Made by a program: the position numbers and the translations under genes. Shown here piece by piece: positions 28,269-37,496 of a stretch of 49,171 nucleotides of DNA; the stretch's first letter is position 1, and every line of letters starts with the position of its first letter. The notes under the pieces are model-generated. The model made no database searches. It was given only the letters and a program-made list of their open reading frames with translations, and had not been told where the DNA came from. The DNA comes from Phytophthora sp. 'mugwort' (taxonomy: Eukaryota > Oomycota > Peronosporomycetes > Peronosporales > Peronosporaceae). The DNA is taken from assembly GCA_033558025.1 (NCBI GenBank), contig JAUCEF010000094.1, positions 1 to 49,171 of the forward strand. The letters run 5' to 3'.

Positions 28269-28673
28269 TTATTTATAAATAAATTTTGTTTTAACCGGCA
28301 ATTTATTAGAACCCGCTTTTAAAACTTTTTTTGCATTTTCTAATGAAATACCGCTAATTTCATATAAAATTTGACCTTTTTTAACTTTAGCAACCCAAAA
28401 AGAAACAGCACCTTTTCCTTTACCCATACGATTTTCTGTAGGTTTTGCTGTTACAGGTGTATCTGGAAAAACACGAATCCAAAGAAATCCTAATCGTTTC
28501 ATTTTTCGAATAATTATTCGACGAGTTGCTTCTATTTGTCTTGATGTTAAACGTGTTTCTTTTAAAACTTTAATAGCATATTTACCATAAACAATATTAT
28601 TACCTTTTGTTGTTTTACCTGTAAGTTTACTTTTAAATTGTTTTTTATATTTAGTTTTTTTTGGAAATAACAT
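28269..28673 (-). CDS. rpl16: Ribosomal protein L16
   Basis: Large-subunit protein L16, 134 residues from ATG 28673, overlapping the 3' end of rps3 by 23 bases as in many bacterial-type clusters. Motifs: LTSRQIEATRRIIIRKMKR, WIRVFPDTPVTAKPTENRMG, and KGAVSFWVAKVKKGQILYEI, the L16 core. Less A+T-biased than rps3. Confidence 0.97.
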   Translation of the reverse strand: MLFPKKTKYKKQFKSKLTGKTTKGNNIVYGKYAIKVLKETRLTSRQIEATRRIIIRKMKRLGFLWIRVFPDTPVTAKPTENRMGKGKGAVSFWVAKVKKGQILYEISGISLENAKKVLKAGSNKLPVKTKFIYK

Positions 28674-29481
28674 AATTAGTATTTTTAATTCTTTGTTTTT
28701 TTAAAAATTTAGAATTTAATGTAGTTTTTAGTGGTTTAAAAAAAATCCATAATTTAATACTACAAATACCCGATGGTGTTTTAAATTCATTAAAATGATA
28801 TTTAATATCATATTCTAAAGTATTTAATGGTATTTTTCCTTTTTGAAAAATTAGTTTTTTTTTACGTTTTGATTTATTTAAACGACCTTTAAATTGTAAA
28901 CGATAACCAATAAAATTAGAAAATATTTTAAAAAATTCTTGAAGCATATTATCAATATTATTAATAAATTTTTTATGTGTTTTTTTTTTTTCTAATGTTT
29001 GTTTAATATAAAAAGTTATAATATTTATATTTTTAGTATAAAAAGCATAACTAAAATTATAAATCATTTTTTTAACATTTTTATTAATTCGATTATTTTT
29101 TCTTATTTTATCAAAAATTCTTTTTAAATTTTTTCGTAATTTAATTAATTCAAAAAATTGGACATTTTTGATAAATAATTTAATATTATTATTAATATAA
29201 TATATATTTAAATATTTAATAATTTGATTATAAGATAATTTATAATATTTTTTTGCATTTTTTTGAATATAAACATATATATTTATATTATTTGATGTTT
29301 TTACTATATTTATATCTATTAATTTTAAATTTTTATAATTAAAAATATTTTGAAAATATTTTTTAATTTCTAAATCAAAATGCAATAAATTAGAATACTC
29401 ATTATTATTAACAATCCATTGGGAATCCCAATTTTTTTTTTTATTTAATCTTAAACTAATTGGTATAATTTTTTGACCCAT
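28651..29481 (-). CDS. rps3: Ribosomal protein S3
   Basis: Small-subunit protein S3, 276 residues. It begins MGQKIIPISLRLNKKKNWDSQW, the S3 N-terminus 'GqKinPi.lRl....w.S.W'. The C-terminal domain is recognisable by IGYRLQFKGRLNKSKRKKKL and by YDIKYHFNEFKTPSGICSIK with LWIFF. The centre is an Asn/Lys/Ile-rich stretch with little conservation. It is uninterrupted and lies between rps19 and rpl16. Confidence 0.95.
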   Translation of the reverse strand: MGQKIIPISLRLNKKKNWDSQWIVNNNEYSNLLHFDLEIKKYFQNIFNYKNLKLIDINIVKTSNNINIYVYIQKNAKKYYKLSYNQIIKYLNIYYINNNIKLFIKNVQFFELIKLRKNLKRIFDKIRKNNRINKNVKKMIYNFSYAFYTKNINIITFYIKQTLEKKKTHKKFINNIDNMLQEFFKIFSNFIGYRLQFKGRLNKSKRKKKLIFQKGKIPLNTLEYDIKYHFNEFKTPSGICSIKLWIFFKPLKTTLNSKFLKKQRIKNTNYVISKKN

Positions 29482-29484
29482 AAT

Positions 29485-29721
29485 TTATTTTTTTTTTTTA
29501 TATATATGTTTTTTTCGTGTATTAATAAATTCACCAAATTTAAAACCAATCATTTTATCATTTATTTCCAAATTAATAAATATTTTACCATTATAAATAC
29601 TTACAGAATGATTACTATATTCAGGTAATATTGTTAAATTTTTATTAGTTATTTTTATCCATTGTTTTTTTTTTAATAAATTAACTTTAAAAAATGGACC
29701 TTTATATTTACTTCTAGACAT
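29485..29721 (-). CDS. rps19: Ribosomal protein S19
   Basis: Small-subunit protein S19, 78 residues: MSRSKYKGPFFKVNLLKK, then TILPEYSNHSVSIYNGKIF and GFKFGEFINTRKKHIYKKKK. It lies 3 bases from each of rpl2 and rps3. Confidence 0.97.
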   Translation of the reverse strand: MSRSKYKGPFFKVNLLKKKQWIKITNKNLTILPEYSNHSVSIYNGKIFINLEINDKMIGFKFGEFINTRKKHIYKKKK

Positions 29722-29724
29722 AAT

Positions 29725-30531
29725 TTATTTAATAATTAATTTTTTTTTTGTTTTTTTACGTGTAGGCTTTCCTTTAGTTATTTTACCTTGTGGTGTTACA
29801 GAAGGTCGCCCTCCACTTGTTTTACCCTCACCACCACCATGTGGATGATCGACAGGATTTTTTGCTACACCACGTACAGAAGGTCGTCTATTTAACCAAC
29901 GTGAACGCCCAGCTTTACCTAATTTAATTTTTTTATGATTAATATTAGATACAACACCTAATGTTGCATAACAAGTTAATAAAATTAATTTTAATTCACC
30001 AGAATTTAAACGAATTCGAGCGTATTTATTATCAATTTTTTGAATTAATTGTGCAGATGTTCCAGCACTTCTTATTAATTTTCCTCTAGATTTTGGATAT
30101 AAACTAATATTATGAATTAAACTACCAATTGGTATATTTTGTAATGGTAAAGCATTACCTACTTTTAATTCAGCATTAGGTGAACTTTTTATATATTGAT
30201 TAATTTTTAAACCTTCCGGTGCTAAAATTAAATAAGATTTAGAATTGTTTTTAATATAAGCGATATTTGCGGAACGATTAGGATCATATAAAATTTTAAT
30301 AATATAACCTTCAATATTTTTAGATCTATTAAAATCAATTATTCTATATAAACGTTTATGTCCACCACCGCGATGTTTTATAGTTATTTTACCTTGATTA
30401 TTTTTACCATTAGCACGTTGAAAACCTTTTGTTAAAGATTTAATTTTAAAAATTTTAGTTAAATTATCTTTTTTTAATAAAAATGTTTGACGTTGTGATG
30501 GTGTTATAGGTTTTATTTTTTTTTCTATCAT
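29725..30531 (-). CDS. rpl2: Ribosomal protein L2
   Basis: Peptidyl-transferase-associated protein L2, 268 residues, full bacterial length. Both domains are visible: KHRGGGHKRLYRIIDF and ILYDPNRSANIAYI in the first half, and SRWLNRRPSVRGVAKNPVDH plus PHGGGEGKTSGGRPSVTPQG at the end. The conserved His of the NPVDHPHGGGEG loop is present. It is the first gene of the minus-strand ribosomal unit, and its start is 28 bases from the divergent rps13 start. Confidence 0.98.
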   Translation of the reverse strand: MIEKKIKPITPSQRQTFLLKKDNLTKIFKIKSLTKGFQRANGKNNQGKITIKHRGGGHKRLYRIIDFNRSKNIEGYIIKILYDPNRSANIAYIKNNSKSYLILAPEGLKINQYIKSSPNAELKVGNALPLQNIPIGSLIHNISLYPKSRGKLIRSAGTSAQLIQKIDNKYARIRLNSGELKLILLTCYATLGVVSNINHKKIKLGKAGRSRWLNRRPSVRGVAKNPVDHPHGGGEGKTSGGRPSVTPQGKITKGKPTRKKTKKKLIIK

Positions 30532-30559
30532 TTTATATGGTATATAGATAAAATCTATT
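30532..30559. promoter_or_regulatory. 28-base divergent spacer rpl2/rps13
   Basis: Start codons of rpl2 (minus) and rps13 (plus) are only 28 bases apart, with ATATGGTATATAGATAAAAT between them. In bacteria and in many mitochondria rps13-rps11 lie in line with the other ribosomal genes, so the pair seems to have been inverted. The minus-strand and plus-strand units probably start around here. No consensus known to me. Confidence 0.35.
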
Positions 30560-30973
30560 ATGTTATATATTTTTAATAAAACAATTTCAGATTCAAAAAG
30601 TATTTTATATTCATTAACTATATTATATGGTATTAATGAATTTCAATCCAAGAAAATTTGTAAAAATATAGGAATTAATCCTCAAATCACCCTTAATAAA
30701 CTTAAAAACAACCATGTAAACCGACTGGTTAATTATATTAATAAAAATTTAAAAGTTGAACAACTTTTAAAAAAAATTAAAACTGAAAGATTAAATGAAT
30801 TAGTAGAAATTAAAAGTAATCGTGGAATTAGACAAAGTCAGGGATTACCTGTTAGAGGACAACGTACTCATACAAATTCAAAAACATCTAAAAAATTAAA
30901 AAAAATTTTTATTCAAAAACGTATTTCACGTAATAAACGACCATTTAAAAGTCAAAAAAAAAAAAAAAGATAA
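30560..30973 (+). CDS. rps13: Ribosomal protein S13
   Basis: Small-subunit protein S13, 137 residues. YGINEFQSKKICKNIGINP is the H2TH region, and IKSNRGIRQSQGLPVRGQRT with HTNSKTSKK is the invariant S13 C-terminal segment. The protein has a Lys/Arg-rich tail. Pairs with rps11, 12 bases downstream. Confidence 0.97.
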   Translation: MLYIFNKTISDSKSILYSLTILYGINEFQSKKICKNIGINPQITLNKLKNNHVNRLVNYINKNLKVEQLLKKIKTERLNELVEIKSNRGIRQSQGLPVRGQRTHTNSKTSKKLKKIFIQKRISRNKRPFKSQKKKKR

Positions 30974-30985
30974 AGTTATTATTCT

Positions 30986-31399
30986 ATGAATAAAAATAAA
31001 TATAATTTTAAAAATAAATTTAAAAAAAAAATAAATTTAAAAAAAAAAAATCCTTTAATTTTAACAAATTTACATATTACAGCAAATTTAAAAAATACTA
31101 TTATAAGTTTAACAACTTATAAAGGAAATCTTTTAAAACAATGGTCTACAAAATCATTAAAAAAAACACGTTTTAAAAAAAATACACCATATAATGTTCA
31201 ATTAATTGTATATAAAATTAATAAATATCTTCAATTAAAAAAAATAAAAAAATTAAAAATTTATTTACATGGTACTGGTTTAGGTCGATATAATGTTTTA
31301 AAAAATATAAAAAATAAAAAAATTAAAATAAAATATATTTTAGATAAAACAACAAAACCTTTTAATGGTTGTAGATTAAAAAAACAAAAAAGACGTTAA
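30986..31399 (+). CDS. rps11: Ribosomal protein S11
   Basis: Small-subunit platform protein S11, 137 residues. After a Lys/Asn-rich N-terminal extension come HITANLKNTIISLTTYKGN, the KTRFKKNTPYNVQLI helix, KIYLHGTGLGRYNVLKN, and the terminal DKTTKPFNGCRLKKQKRR. Retains the bacterial order rps13-rps11. Confidence 0.97.
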   Translation: MNKNKYNFKNKFKKKINLKKKNPLILTNLHITANLKNTIISLTTYKGNLLKQWSTKSLKKTRFKKNTPYNVQLIVYKINKYLQLKKIKKLKIYLHGTGLGRYNVLKNIKNKKIKIKYILDKTTKPFNGCRLKKQKRR

Positions 31400-31408
31400 T
31401 TTTAATAT

Positions 31409-31493
31409 GGATAGGTGATCGAGTGGTTTAAGGTGTCAGTCTTGAAAACTGAAGTATGTAATAATACCGTGGGTTCAAATCCCACTCTATCCT
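31409..31493 (+). tRNA. trnS: tRNA-Ser (UGA)
   Basis: Class II tRNA with a long variable arm. Acceptor GGATAGG/TCTATCC, anticodon stem CAGT/ACTG around loop CTTGAAA giving UGA, and T-arm GTGGG TTCAAAT CCCAC. Confidence 0.95.
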
Positions 31494-31497
31494 TTAA

Positions 31498-31568
31498 AAG
31501 CTAGAGACGGATTCGAACCGTCATTAAAGGATTTGCAGTCCTTTACATTACCTTTATGTTATCTAGCC
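31498..31568 (-). tRNA. trnC: tRNA-Cys (GCA)
   Basis: Acceptor GGCTAGA/TCTAGCT with a G-T first pair, anticodon stem AAGGA/TCCTT around loop CTGCAAA giving GCA, and T-arm GACGG TTCGAAT CCGTC. Opposite in strand to both neighbours. Confidence 0.93.
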
Positions 31569-31585
31569 AAAATAAATTATATTAT

Positions 31586-31789
31586 ATGAATAAAAATAAA
31601 AAATTTTTTACCTATAAAAATAAAATTATTTTAACAAATGGATCTTCTTTAAAAATAACATCTATTAAGTATTTAAAAAATTATCAATTAAATTTAAGAA
31701 TTTTTAAAGAAACAGATATTATTACAAATACAAATATCAATTTAAATAAAAGTAAATTAAATTTTATAAAAAAAAATAAATTAAATTAA
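31586..31789 (+). CDS. rpl31: Ribosomal protein L31-like protein
   Basis: A 67-residue basic protein from the ATG 31586; earlier start options lie inside trnC. The pattern NKIILTNGSSLKITSIKYLK then LNLRIFKETDI resembles mitochondrial L31 of some stramenopiles, where an 'iiLtdGSt' turn is followed by short beta-strands and an 'l..D.f.n..w' segment. Zinc Cys residues are absent, as in many organelle L31 proteins. Its 3' end overlaps that of tatC by 9 bases on the opposite strand. The call is from motif shape only. Confidence 0.5.
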   Translation: MNKNKKFFTYKNKIILTNGSSLKITSIKYLKNYQLNLRIFKETDIITNTNINLNKSKLNFIKKNKLN

Positions 31790-32524
31790 TTTATATTTAT
31801 TTAAATATATTGAAATATAAATAAATATTTCAAAAAAAAAAAAAAAGATAAAATAAATTAATATAAAATTAAATATATCTGGTGGTGTAATTAAAGCACT
31901 CAATAATATTATTTTTAAATAAAAGAATTTTCTTAAATTAATAATTATTTTAATTTTTAAAATATTATTTGATATAAAAAAAAATAAAGAAAAAAAATAA
32001 ATAAATATTATAAATATATAAATAAAAGAAGAAAAAATAAAATCAAAATAATTATCAATTTTTGGTTCAAAATAAATTGTTAAAAGATATAAATTTGAAA
32101 AATTTAAATTTAATAAAAAATCCCAAATATGTGGAATAATATTAGTAAAAATAAATTTTATTATAAAAAAATTAAAAATTATAAAAAAAATATAAAATTT
32201 TATAAAAATAAAATTTTCAAATTTATATAAACCTTTTGATAAAAAAAACCAAAATAATAAAAAACTTAATTGAATTGTTATAAAAGTTGTTATGAAAATT
32301 GCTATAAAAATATTAGTAATAAAAATTTCAGTAATATTAGTAAAAATAAAATATTTTAACATATTTTTATTAAGTAAATTATTAACTAATAAATATATTA
32401 ATTGATCAGAAAAATAATATGAAATTATAAAAAGATAAAAAAAAGTGATTAAAAGTATAAAAAAATTATATTTTAATTCAAATAAATGTAATTGTAAATA
32501 AGTTATTATTTTTTTTTTTTTCAT
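31781..32524 (-). CDS. tatC: Twin-arginine translocase subunit TatC (MttB)
   Basis: Integral inner-membrane translocase core, 247 residues with six hydrophobic segments. Family points: an N-terminal HLFELKYN (the 'HL.ELR.R' motif, degenerate), the conserved Pro/Trp loop, and a C-terminal SALITPPDIFNFILIYFIFF followed by a glutamate in the next helix (FEIFIYI), as in TatC 'iTPPD...q......lyE'. Mitochondrial TatC occurs in jakobids, plants and stramenopiles. The TatA-like ORF at 15279 would be its partner. Convergent overlap with the rpl31-like gene. Confidence 0.88.
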   Translation of the reverse strand: MKKKKIITYLQLHLFELKYNFFILLITFFYLFIISYYFSDQLIYLLVNNLLNKNMLKYFIFTNITEIFITNIFIAIFITTFITIQLSFLLFWFFLSKGLYKFENFIFIKFYIFFIIFNFFIIKFIFTNIIPHIWDFLLNLNFSNLYLLTIYFEPKIDNYFDFIFSSFIYIFIIFIYFFSLFFFISNNILKIKIIINLRKFFYLKIILLSALITPPDIFNFILIYFIFFFFFEIFIYISIYLNKYKLI

Positions 32525-32542
32525 ATATTTAAAAAAATATTA

Positions 32543-32625
32543 GCCTACTTGGTGAAATTGGTAAACACGATAGATTTAAAATCTGTTCCCTTTTAGGGTT
32601 ATTGGTTCAAGTCCAATAGTAGGTA
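32543..32625 (+). tRNA. trnL: tRNA-Leu (UAA)
   Basis: Class II tRNA. Acceptor GCCTACT/AGTAGGT, anticodon stem ATAGA/TCTGT around loop TTTAAAA giving UAA, variable-arm hairpin CCCTTTTAGGG, and T-arm ATTGG TTCAAGT CCAAT. It serves TTA, the dominant Leu codon here. Confidence 0.94.
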
Positions 32626-32633
32626 TTTTTATT

Positions 32634-32716
32634 ATCAAAGTGGTGAAATTGGTAAACACGTTACACTTAGGATGTAAAGCTTAAAAGCGTTAAGGGTTCA
32701 AATCCCTTCTTTGATA
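32634..32716 (+). tRNA. trnL: tRNA-Leu (UAG)
   Basis: Class II tRNA. Acceptor ATCAAAG/CTTTGAT, anticodon stem TTACA/TGTAA around loop CTTAGGA giving UAG, variable arm GCTTAAAAGC, and T-arm AAGGG TTCAAAT CCCTT. It shares its D-arm with the neighbouring trnL(uaa), suggesting an old duplication. Confidence 0.94.
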
Positions 32717-32798
32717 TTACTATAATAATATATTTTAAATAAAATATATCTTTTTAGTGAAAATAAATTTATATTTTATTTAATTTTTTATCATTAAA

Positions 32799-34805
32799 AT
32801 GATTAATATATATATTAACAATATCGAATTAAAAGTTAATAAAAATTTAACAGTTTTACAAGCATGTAATAATTTTAAAATTCAAATCCCTAAATTCTGT
32901 TTTCAAGAGAATTTACAAATTGCCGGTAATTGTCGTATGTGTTTAGTTGAAATCGAAAATTCCCCTAAACCTGTAGCTTCATGTGCAATGCCTTTAATAC
33001 CAAATATGAAAATATTTACTAATACTCCTTTAGTACAAAAAGCACGTGAAAGTGTATTAGAATTTCTTTTAATAAATCATCCATTAGATTGTCCTATTTG
33101 TGATCAAGCGTCAGAATGTGATTTACAAGATCAAACAATGATTTTTGGATCGGATCGTAGTCGTTTTTTTTTTAAAAAACGTGGCGTTGAAGATAAATAT
33201 TGTGGTCCTTTTATTAAAACAATTATGACAAGATGTATTCATTGTACACGTTGTGTACGTTTTGCTAATGAAATTTGTGGAATTGACGGTTTAGGTACAA
33301 CAGGTCGTGGTAATAAAACTGAAATTAATTTTTATTCTTCAAATATTTTTAAATCCGAATTTTCTGGTAATTTAGTAGATTTATGTCCTGTTGGTGCATT
33401 AACTTCTAAACCCTATACTTTTAAAGCACGTTCTTGGGAATTAAAAAAAAAAGAGGGTATTGCTATTTTAGATAGTATTGGTTCAAATATTAAAATTGAT
33501 ATTTTTAATAATGAAATTATACGTATTTTACCTAAAACTAATTTTAATATTAATAAAGAATGGATATCAGATAAAACAAGATATTTTTTTGATAGTTTAA
33601 AATATCAACGATTAAAATATCCATTATTAAAAGATAATCAAAACAATTTTCATAGGATTTCTTGGTTAGATGCTCTAAATATTATTAATAAAAAATTGAT
33701 AATTACAGATAGTTTTAATGCTAAAAGTATTATTGGTGATTTAACTGATTTAGAATCTCTTTTTTTATTAAAAAAAAATTTAAATAAATTAGGAATTTCA
33801 AATGTAAATTATGAACAATTTTTAAAAAATCGACAAATTAAGATAAATTCTGATTTAGCTTCAAATTTTTTATTTAATAATACTTTAAAATCTATTGAAG
33901 AATCTGATGTTTGTTTAATAATTGGTAGTGATATTCGTCAAGAAGGTTCTATTTTAAATATTCATTTAATTAATCGTTTAAAAAAAGGAAATTTTAAAAT
34001 AGCATATATCGGTAATAAAATTAATTTTACTTATCCAGTAAAACATTTAGGATTAACTTTTAAAACTTTAATAAATATTATTTTAGGAAAACATGTATTT
34101 TGTAAACAATTAAAAAAAGCAAAAAAACCTTTAATTATTATAGGTAGTAATATTTTAAATCAAAAAAATGGTTTTTTTTTATTATCAAAATTAAAAAATT
34201 TATCATTTATTAACCATAATATTAATTTCTTTAATTTTCAAACTTCTTTAATTAATTTTTTTGAAATTACTTTTCCAAAATCATTAAATATGTTAAATAA
34301 TTCAAAATTATATTATTTATTTAATACAAATTTACAAAATAAATTAAAAATAACTAAAAATAGTTTTGTTATTTATCAAGGACATCATTTTACTAAAGAT
34401 GCTCAAAATTCAAATCTAATTTTACCTGGATTAACTTTTTTAGAAAAAAATGGAATGTATATTAATTTAGAAGGTTTTATTCAAAAAAATGAACAAATTT
34501 TAAATGTAAATATAGAACAACGTAAAGATTCTATAATTTATAGAAATCTTTATAAATTTTTATTAAATAAAAATCAATCTAAATCAGAAGCTTTTTTAAA
34601 AATTAAAGATATTTTACCTTATTTATTAAAAAAAAAAATAAAAATTATTTATAATTTTAGTTTTAATAAAAAATTTTTAAAAATTAATATTAATTTTTTA
34701 GATTCATTAATTAAAAATAATTATTATACAAATATATTAGAACAATATTCAAAAATATTGATTAATTCTAATAAAATTTTCAAAAATCAATCAAAATTAT
34801 TATGA
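32799..34805 (+). CDS. nad11: NADH dehydrogenase subunit 11 (75 kDa)
   Basis: Iron-sulfur subunit at the entrance of complex I, 668 residues. The 2Fe-2S Cys are at 34, 45, 48 and 62. The His/Cys 4Fe-4S set is H94, C98, C101 and C107. Cys 146, 149 and 152, with the later DLCPVGAL Cys, form the next cluster. The long C-terminal molybdopterin-oxidoreductase-like half is retained. In photosynthetic stramenopiles this half is usually not in the mitochondrion, so full length argues for a heterotroph. It ends in TGA, overlapping the ATG of nad1 by 4 bases (ATGA). From Cys146 on it is duplicated in the inverted repeat. Confidence 0.97.
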   Translation: MINIYINNIELKVNKNLTVLQACNNFKIQIPKFCFQENLQIAGNCRMCLVEIENSPKPVASCAMPLIPNMKIFTNTPLVQKARESVLEFLLINHPLDCPICDQASECDLQDQTMIFGSDRSRFFFKKRGVEDKYCGPFIKTIMTRCIHCTRCVRFANEICGIDGLGTTGRGNKTEINFYSSNIFKSEFSGNLVDLCPVGALTSKPYTFKARSWELKKKEGIAILDSIGSNIKIDIFNNEIIRILPKTNFNINKEWISDKTRYFFDSLKYQRLKYPLLKDNQNNFHRISWLDALNIINKKLIITDSFNAKSIIGDLTDLESLFLLKKNLNKLGISNVNYEQFLKNRQIKINSDLASNFLFNNTLKSIEESDVCLIIGSDIRQEGSILNIHLINRLKKGNFKIAYIGNKINFTYPVKHLGLTFKTLINIILGKHVFCKQLKKAKKPLIIIGSNILNQKNGFFLLSKLKNLSFINHNINFFNFQTSLINFFEITFPKSLNMLNNSKLYYLFNTNLQNKLKITKNSFVIYQGHHFTKDAQNSNLILPGLTFLEKNGMYINLEGFIQKNEQILNVNIEQRKDSIIYRNLYKFLLNKNQSKSEAFLKIKDILPYLLKKKIKIIYNFSFNKKFLKININFLDSLIKNNYYTNILEQYSKILINSNKIFKNQSKLL

Positions 34806-35782
34806 TATACACAATTTTAAAATTTTTAATTTTCATATTACCTTTATTAATTGCTGTGGCTTATTTTACTTTAGTTGAACGTAAAATATTAGCTTCTATT
34901 CAAAGAAGAAGAGGACCTAATGTTGTAGGTACTTTTGGATTATTACAACCATTAGCTGATGGTCTTAAATTATTCGTAAAAGAAACAATTTTACCAAGTA
35001 ATGCTGATGTAATTTTATTTATATTTGCACCTATTTTAGCTTTTTTTTTAAGTCTATTAAGTTGGACAATAATACCTTTAGGTTTTGGTATGTTTTTTAC
35101 TGAATTAAATATTGGTATTTTATATTTAATAGCAATTTCATCTTTAGGTGTATACGGTGTTATTATAGGTGGTTGGTCAAGTAATTCTAAATATTCGTTT
35201 TTAGGGGCTTTAAGATCAACAGCACAAATGATTTCATATGAATTAACTATTGGGTTTTCAATTCTTTCAGTAATTGTTTGTGCAAAATCTTTAAATTTAA
35301 TTTCTATTATTTGGGCACAAAAAACGGTATGGTATTGTTTTCCTCTTTTTCCTATTTTTATAATTTTTTTTATATCTTGTTTAGCAGAAACAAATCGACA
35401 TCCCTTTGATTTACCTGAAGCTGAAGCTGAATTAGTTTCAGGTTATAATGTAGAATATTCTGCAATGGGTTTTGCATTATTTTTTTTAGGTGAATATGCT
35501 AATATGTTATTAATGAGTAGTTTAACTACGATTTTATTTTTAGGTGGTTGGTTAGCACCTTTCCCTTTTAGTATAAATTGTATTAATTTTTTACCCGGAT
35601 CTTTTTGGTTTAGTATTAAAATTTGTTTTTTTGTTGTTTTATTTGTAGTTGCTCGAGCTATTTTACCTCGATATCGTTATGACCAATTAATGCGTTTAGG
35701 TTGGAAAGTATTTCTACCTTTTTCATTATCCTGGTTTTTATATACTGCAAGTATTTTAATAAGTTTTAATTGGTTAATTTAA
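34802..35782 (+). CDS. nad1: NADH dehydrogenase subunit 1
   Basis: Quinone-site membrane subunit of complex I, 326 residues. Motifs: [19 protein letters not shown] near residue 24, [11 protein letters not shown], and [20 protein letters not shown] then YNVEYSAM, the conserved acidic loop. The intact copy; the one in arm B has a frameshift. It starts inside the nad11 stop and is followed by nad4L after 2 bases. Confidence 0.98.
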   Translation: MIYTILKFLIFILPLLIAVAYFTLVERKILASIQRRRGPNVVGTFGLLQPLADGLKLFVKETILPSNADVILFIFAPILAFFLSLLSWTIIPLGFGMFFTELNIGILYLIAISSLGVYGVIIGGWSSNSKYSFLGALRSTAQMISYELTIGFSILSVIVCAKSLNLISIIWAQKTVWYCFPLFPIFIIFFISCLAETNRHPFDLPEAEAELVSGYNVEYSAMGFALFFLGEYANMLLMSSLTTILFLGGWLAPFPFSINCINFLPGSFWFSIKICFFVVLFVVARAILPRYRYDQLMRLGWKVFLPFSLSWFLYTASILISFNWLI

Positions 35783-35784
35783 TT

Positions 35785-36087
35785 ATGAATATTTTAAATC
35801 ATTTTATTTTTACTTTTTTTTTATTCTGTCTTGGATTATTTGGTATAATTTTAAATAGACAGAATATTATTATTATTTTAATGTCTATTGAATTATTATT
35901 ATTATCAATTAATTTAAATTTTATTTATTTTGCAGTTTTAATTGATGATATAATAGGACAAGTTTTTTCTTTATTAATTTTAACAGTAGCTGCAGCAGAA
36001 TCAGCTATTGGATTAGCTATTATGATTATTTTCTTTAAATTATATGGAGATATTTCAATTTATAAAATAAATTTATTATCATTATAA
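35785..36087 (+). CDS. nad4L: NADH dehydrogenase subunit 4L
   Basis: Small membrane subunit of complex I (NuoK homologue), 100 residues from the ATG 35785, 2 bases after the nad1 stop. A TTG option 15 bases upstream would overlap nad1 and is less likely. The conserved Glu occurs in MSIELLLLSIN, and a second acidic residue in LTVAAAESAIGLAI. It lies at the inner end of arm A, and its last codons seed the 67-base repeats in the spacer. Confidence 0.96.
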   Translation: MNILNHFIFTFFLFCLGLFGIILNRQNIIIILMSIELLLLSINLNFIYFAVLIDDIIGQVFSLLILTVAAAESAIGLAIMIIFFKLYGDISIYKINLLSL

Positions 36088-36271
36088 TAAATTTATTTTA
36101 TAAATTGAAATATCTCCATATAATTTAAAGAAAATAAATTTATTATAATGATAATAAATTTATTTTATAAATTGAAATATCTCCATATAATTTAAAGAAA
36201 ATAAATTTATTATAATGATAATAAATTTATTTTATAAATTGAAATATCTCCATATAATTTAAAGAAAATAA
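36084..36271. repeat. 67-base tandem repeats at the palindrome centre
   Basis: About 2.8 copies of a 67-base unit; the landmark ATTGAAATATCTCC recurs at 36104, 36171 and 36238. Each unit contains the antisense of the nad4L codons for FFKLYGDISIYK plus the stop region. The third unit is the real end of nad4L in arm B, so the spacer (36100-36197) arose by duplication of that arm's inner edge. Confidence 0.93.
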
Positions 36272-36512
36272 TCATAATAGCTAATCCAATAGCTGATTCT
36301 GCTGCAGCTACTGTTAAAATTAATAAAGAAAAAACTTGTCCTATTATATCATCAATTAAAACTGCAAAATAAATAAAATTTAAATTAATTGATAATAATA
36401 ATAATTCAATAGACATTAAAATAATAATAATATTCTGTCTATTTAAAATTATACCAAATAATCCAAGACAGAATAAAAAAAAAGTAAAAATAAAATGATT
36501 TAAAATATTCAT
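36210..36512 (-). CDS. nad4L: NADH dehydrogenase subunit 4L, inverted-repeat copy
   Basis: Identical in protein to the copy at 35785-36087, and intact from the ATG 36512. It lies in arm B of the palindrome, so the genome would carry two functional nad4L genes if the repeat is real. Confidence 0.93.
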   Translation of the reverse strand: MNILNHFIFTFFLFCLGLFGIILNRQNIIIILMSIELLLLSINLNFIYFAVLIDDIIGQVFSLLILTVAAAESAIGLAIMIIFFKLYGDISIYKINLLSL

Positions 36513-36514
36513 AA

Positions 36515-37496
36515 TTAAATTAACCAATTAAAACTTATTAAAATACTTGCAGTATATAAAAACCAGGATAATGAAAAAGGTAGAAATACTTTCCAACCTA
36601 AACGCATTAATTGGTCATAACGATATCGAGGTAAAATAGCTCGAGCAACTACAAATAAAACAACAAAAAAACAAATTTTAATACTAAACCAAAAAGATCC
36701 GGGTAAAAAATTAATACAATTTATACTAAAAGGGAAAGGTGCTAACCAACCACCTAAAAATAAAATCGTAGTTAAACTACTCATTAATAACATATTAGCA
36801 TATTCACCTAAAAAAAATAATGCAAAACCCATTGCAGAATATTCTACATTATAACCTGAAACTAATTCAGCTTCAGCTTCAGGTAAATCAAAGGGATGTC
36901 GATTTGTTTCTGCTAAACAAGATATAAAAAAAATTATAAAAATAGGAAAAAGAGAGAAAACAATACCATACCGTTTTTTGTGCCCAAATAATAGAAATTA
37001 AATTTAAAGATTTTGCACAAACAATTACTGAAAGAATTGAAAACCCAATAGTTAATTCATATGAAATCATTTGTGCTGTTGATCTTAAAGCCCCTAAAAA
37101 CGAATATTTAGAATTACTTGACCAACCACCTATAATAACACCGTATACACCTAAAGATGAAATTGCTATTAAATATAAAATACCAATATTTAATTCAGTA
37201 AAAAACATACCAAAACCTAAAGGTATTATTGTCCAACTTAATAGACTTAAAAAAAAAGCTAAAATAGGTGCAAATATAAATAAAATTACATCAGCATTAC
37301 TTGGTAAAATTGTTTCTTTTACGAATAATTTAAGACCATCAGCTAATGGTTGTAATAATCCAAAAGTACCTACAACATTAGGTCCTCTTCTTCTTTGAAT
37401 AGAAGCTAATATTTTACGTTCAACTAAAGTAAAATAAGCCACAGCAATTAATAAAGGTAATATGAAAATTAAAAATTTTAAAATTGTGTATATCAT
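36515..37496 (-). pseudogene. nad1: NADH dehydrogenase subunit 1, inverted-repeat copy with one-base insertion
   Basis: Same as nad1 at 34802-35782 except for one extra base at about 36955: the coding strand reads TTTTCTCTC where the other copy reads TTTTCCTC. The frame breaks after WYCF, at about residue 188, giving a 202-residue product and a separate remainder (36515-36832). Either a sequencing error or the start of decay in a redundant copy. Confidence 0.85.

Larger units (their letters stand above)
33234..36099 (+). repeat. Large inverted repeat, arm A
   Basis: Covers nad11 from codon 146, nad1, nad4L and 12 bases beyond. It is the reverse complement of 36198-39064, the only difference noticed being one extra base in arm B within nad1. 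Arm ends were found by comparing both sides base by base: the outer mismatch is at 33233/39065 and the inner mismatch at 36100/36197. Confidence 0.93.

Noticed and set aside
32799..34805. Alternative code with UGA as Trp
   Set aside because: nad11 ends in TGA overlapping the nad1 ATG, trnW has CCA, and Trp positions use TGG.
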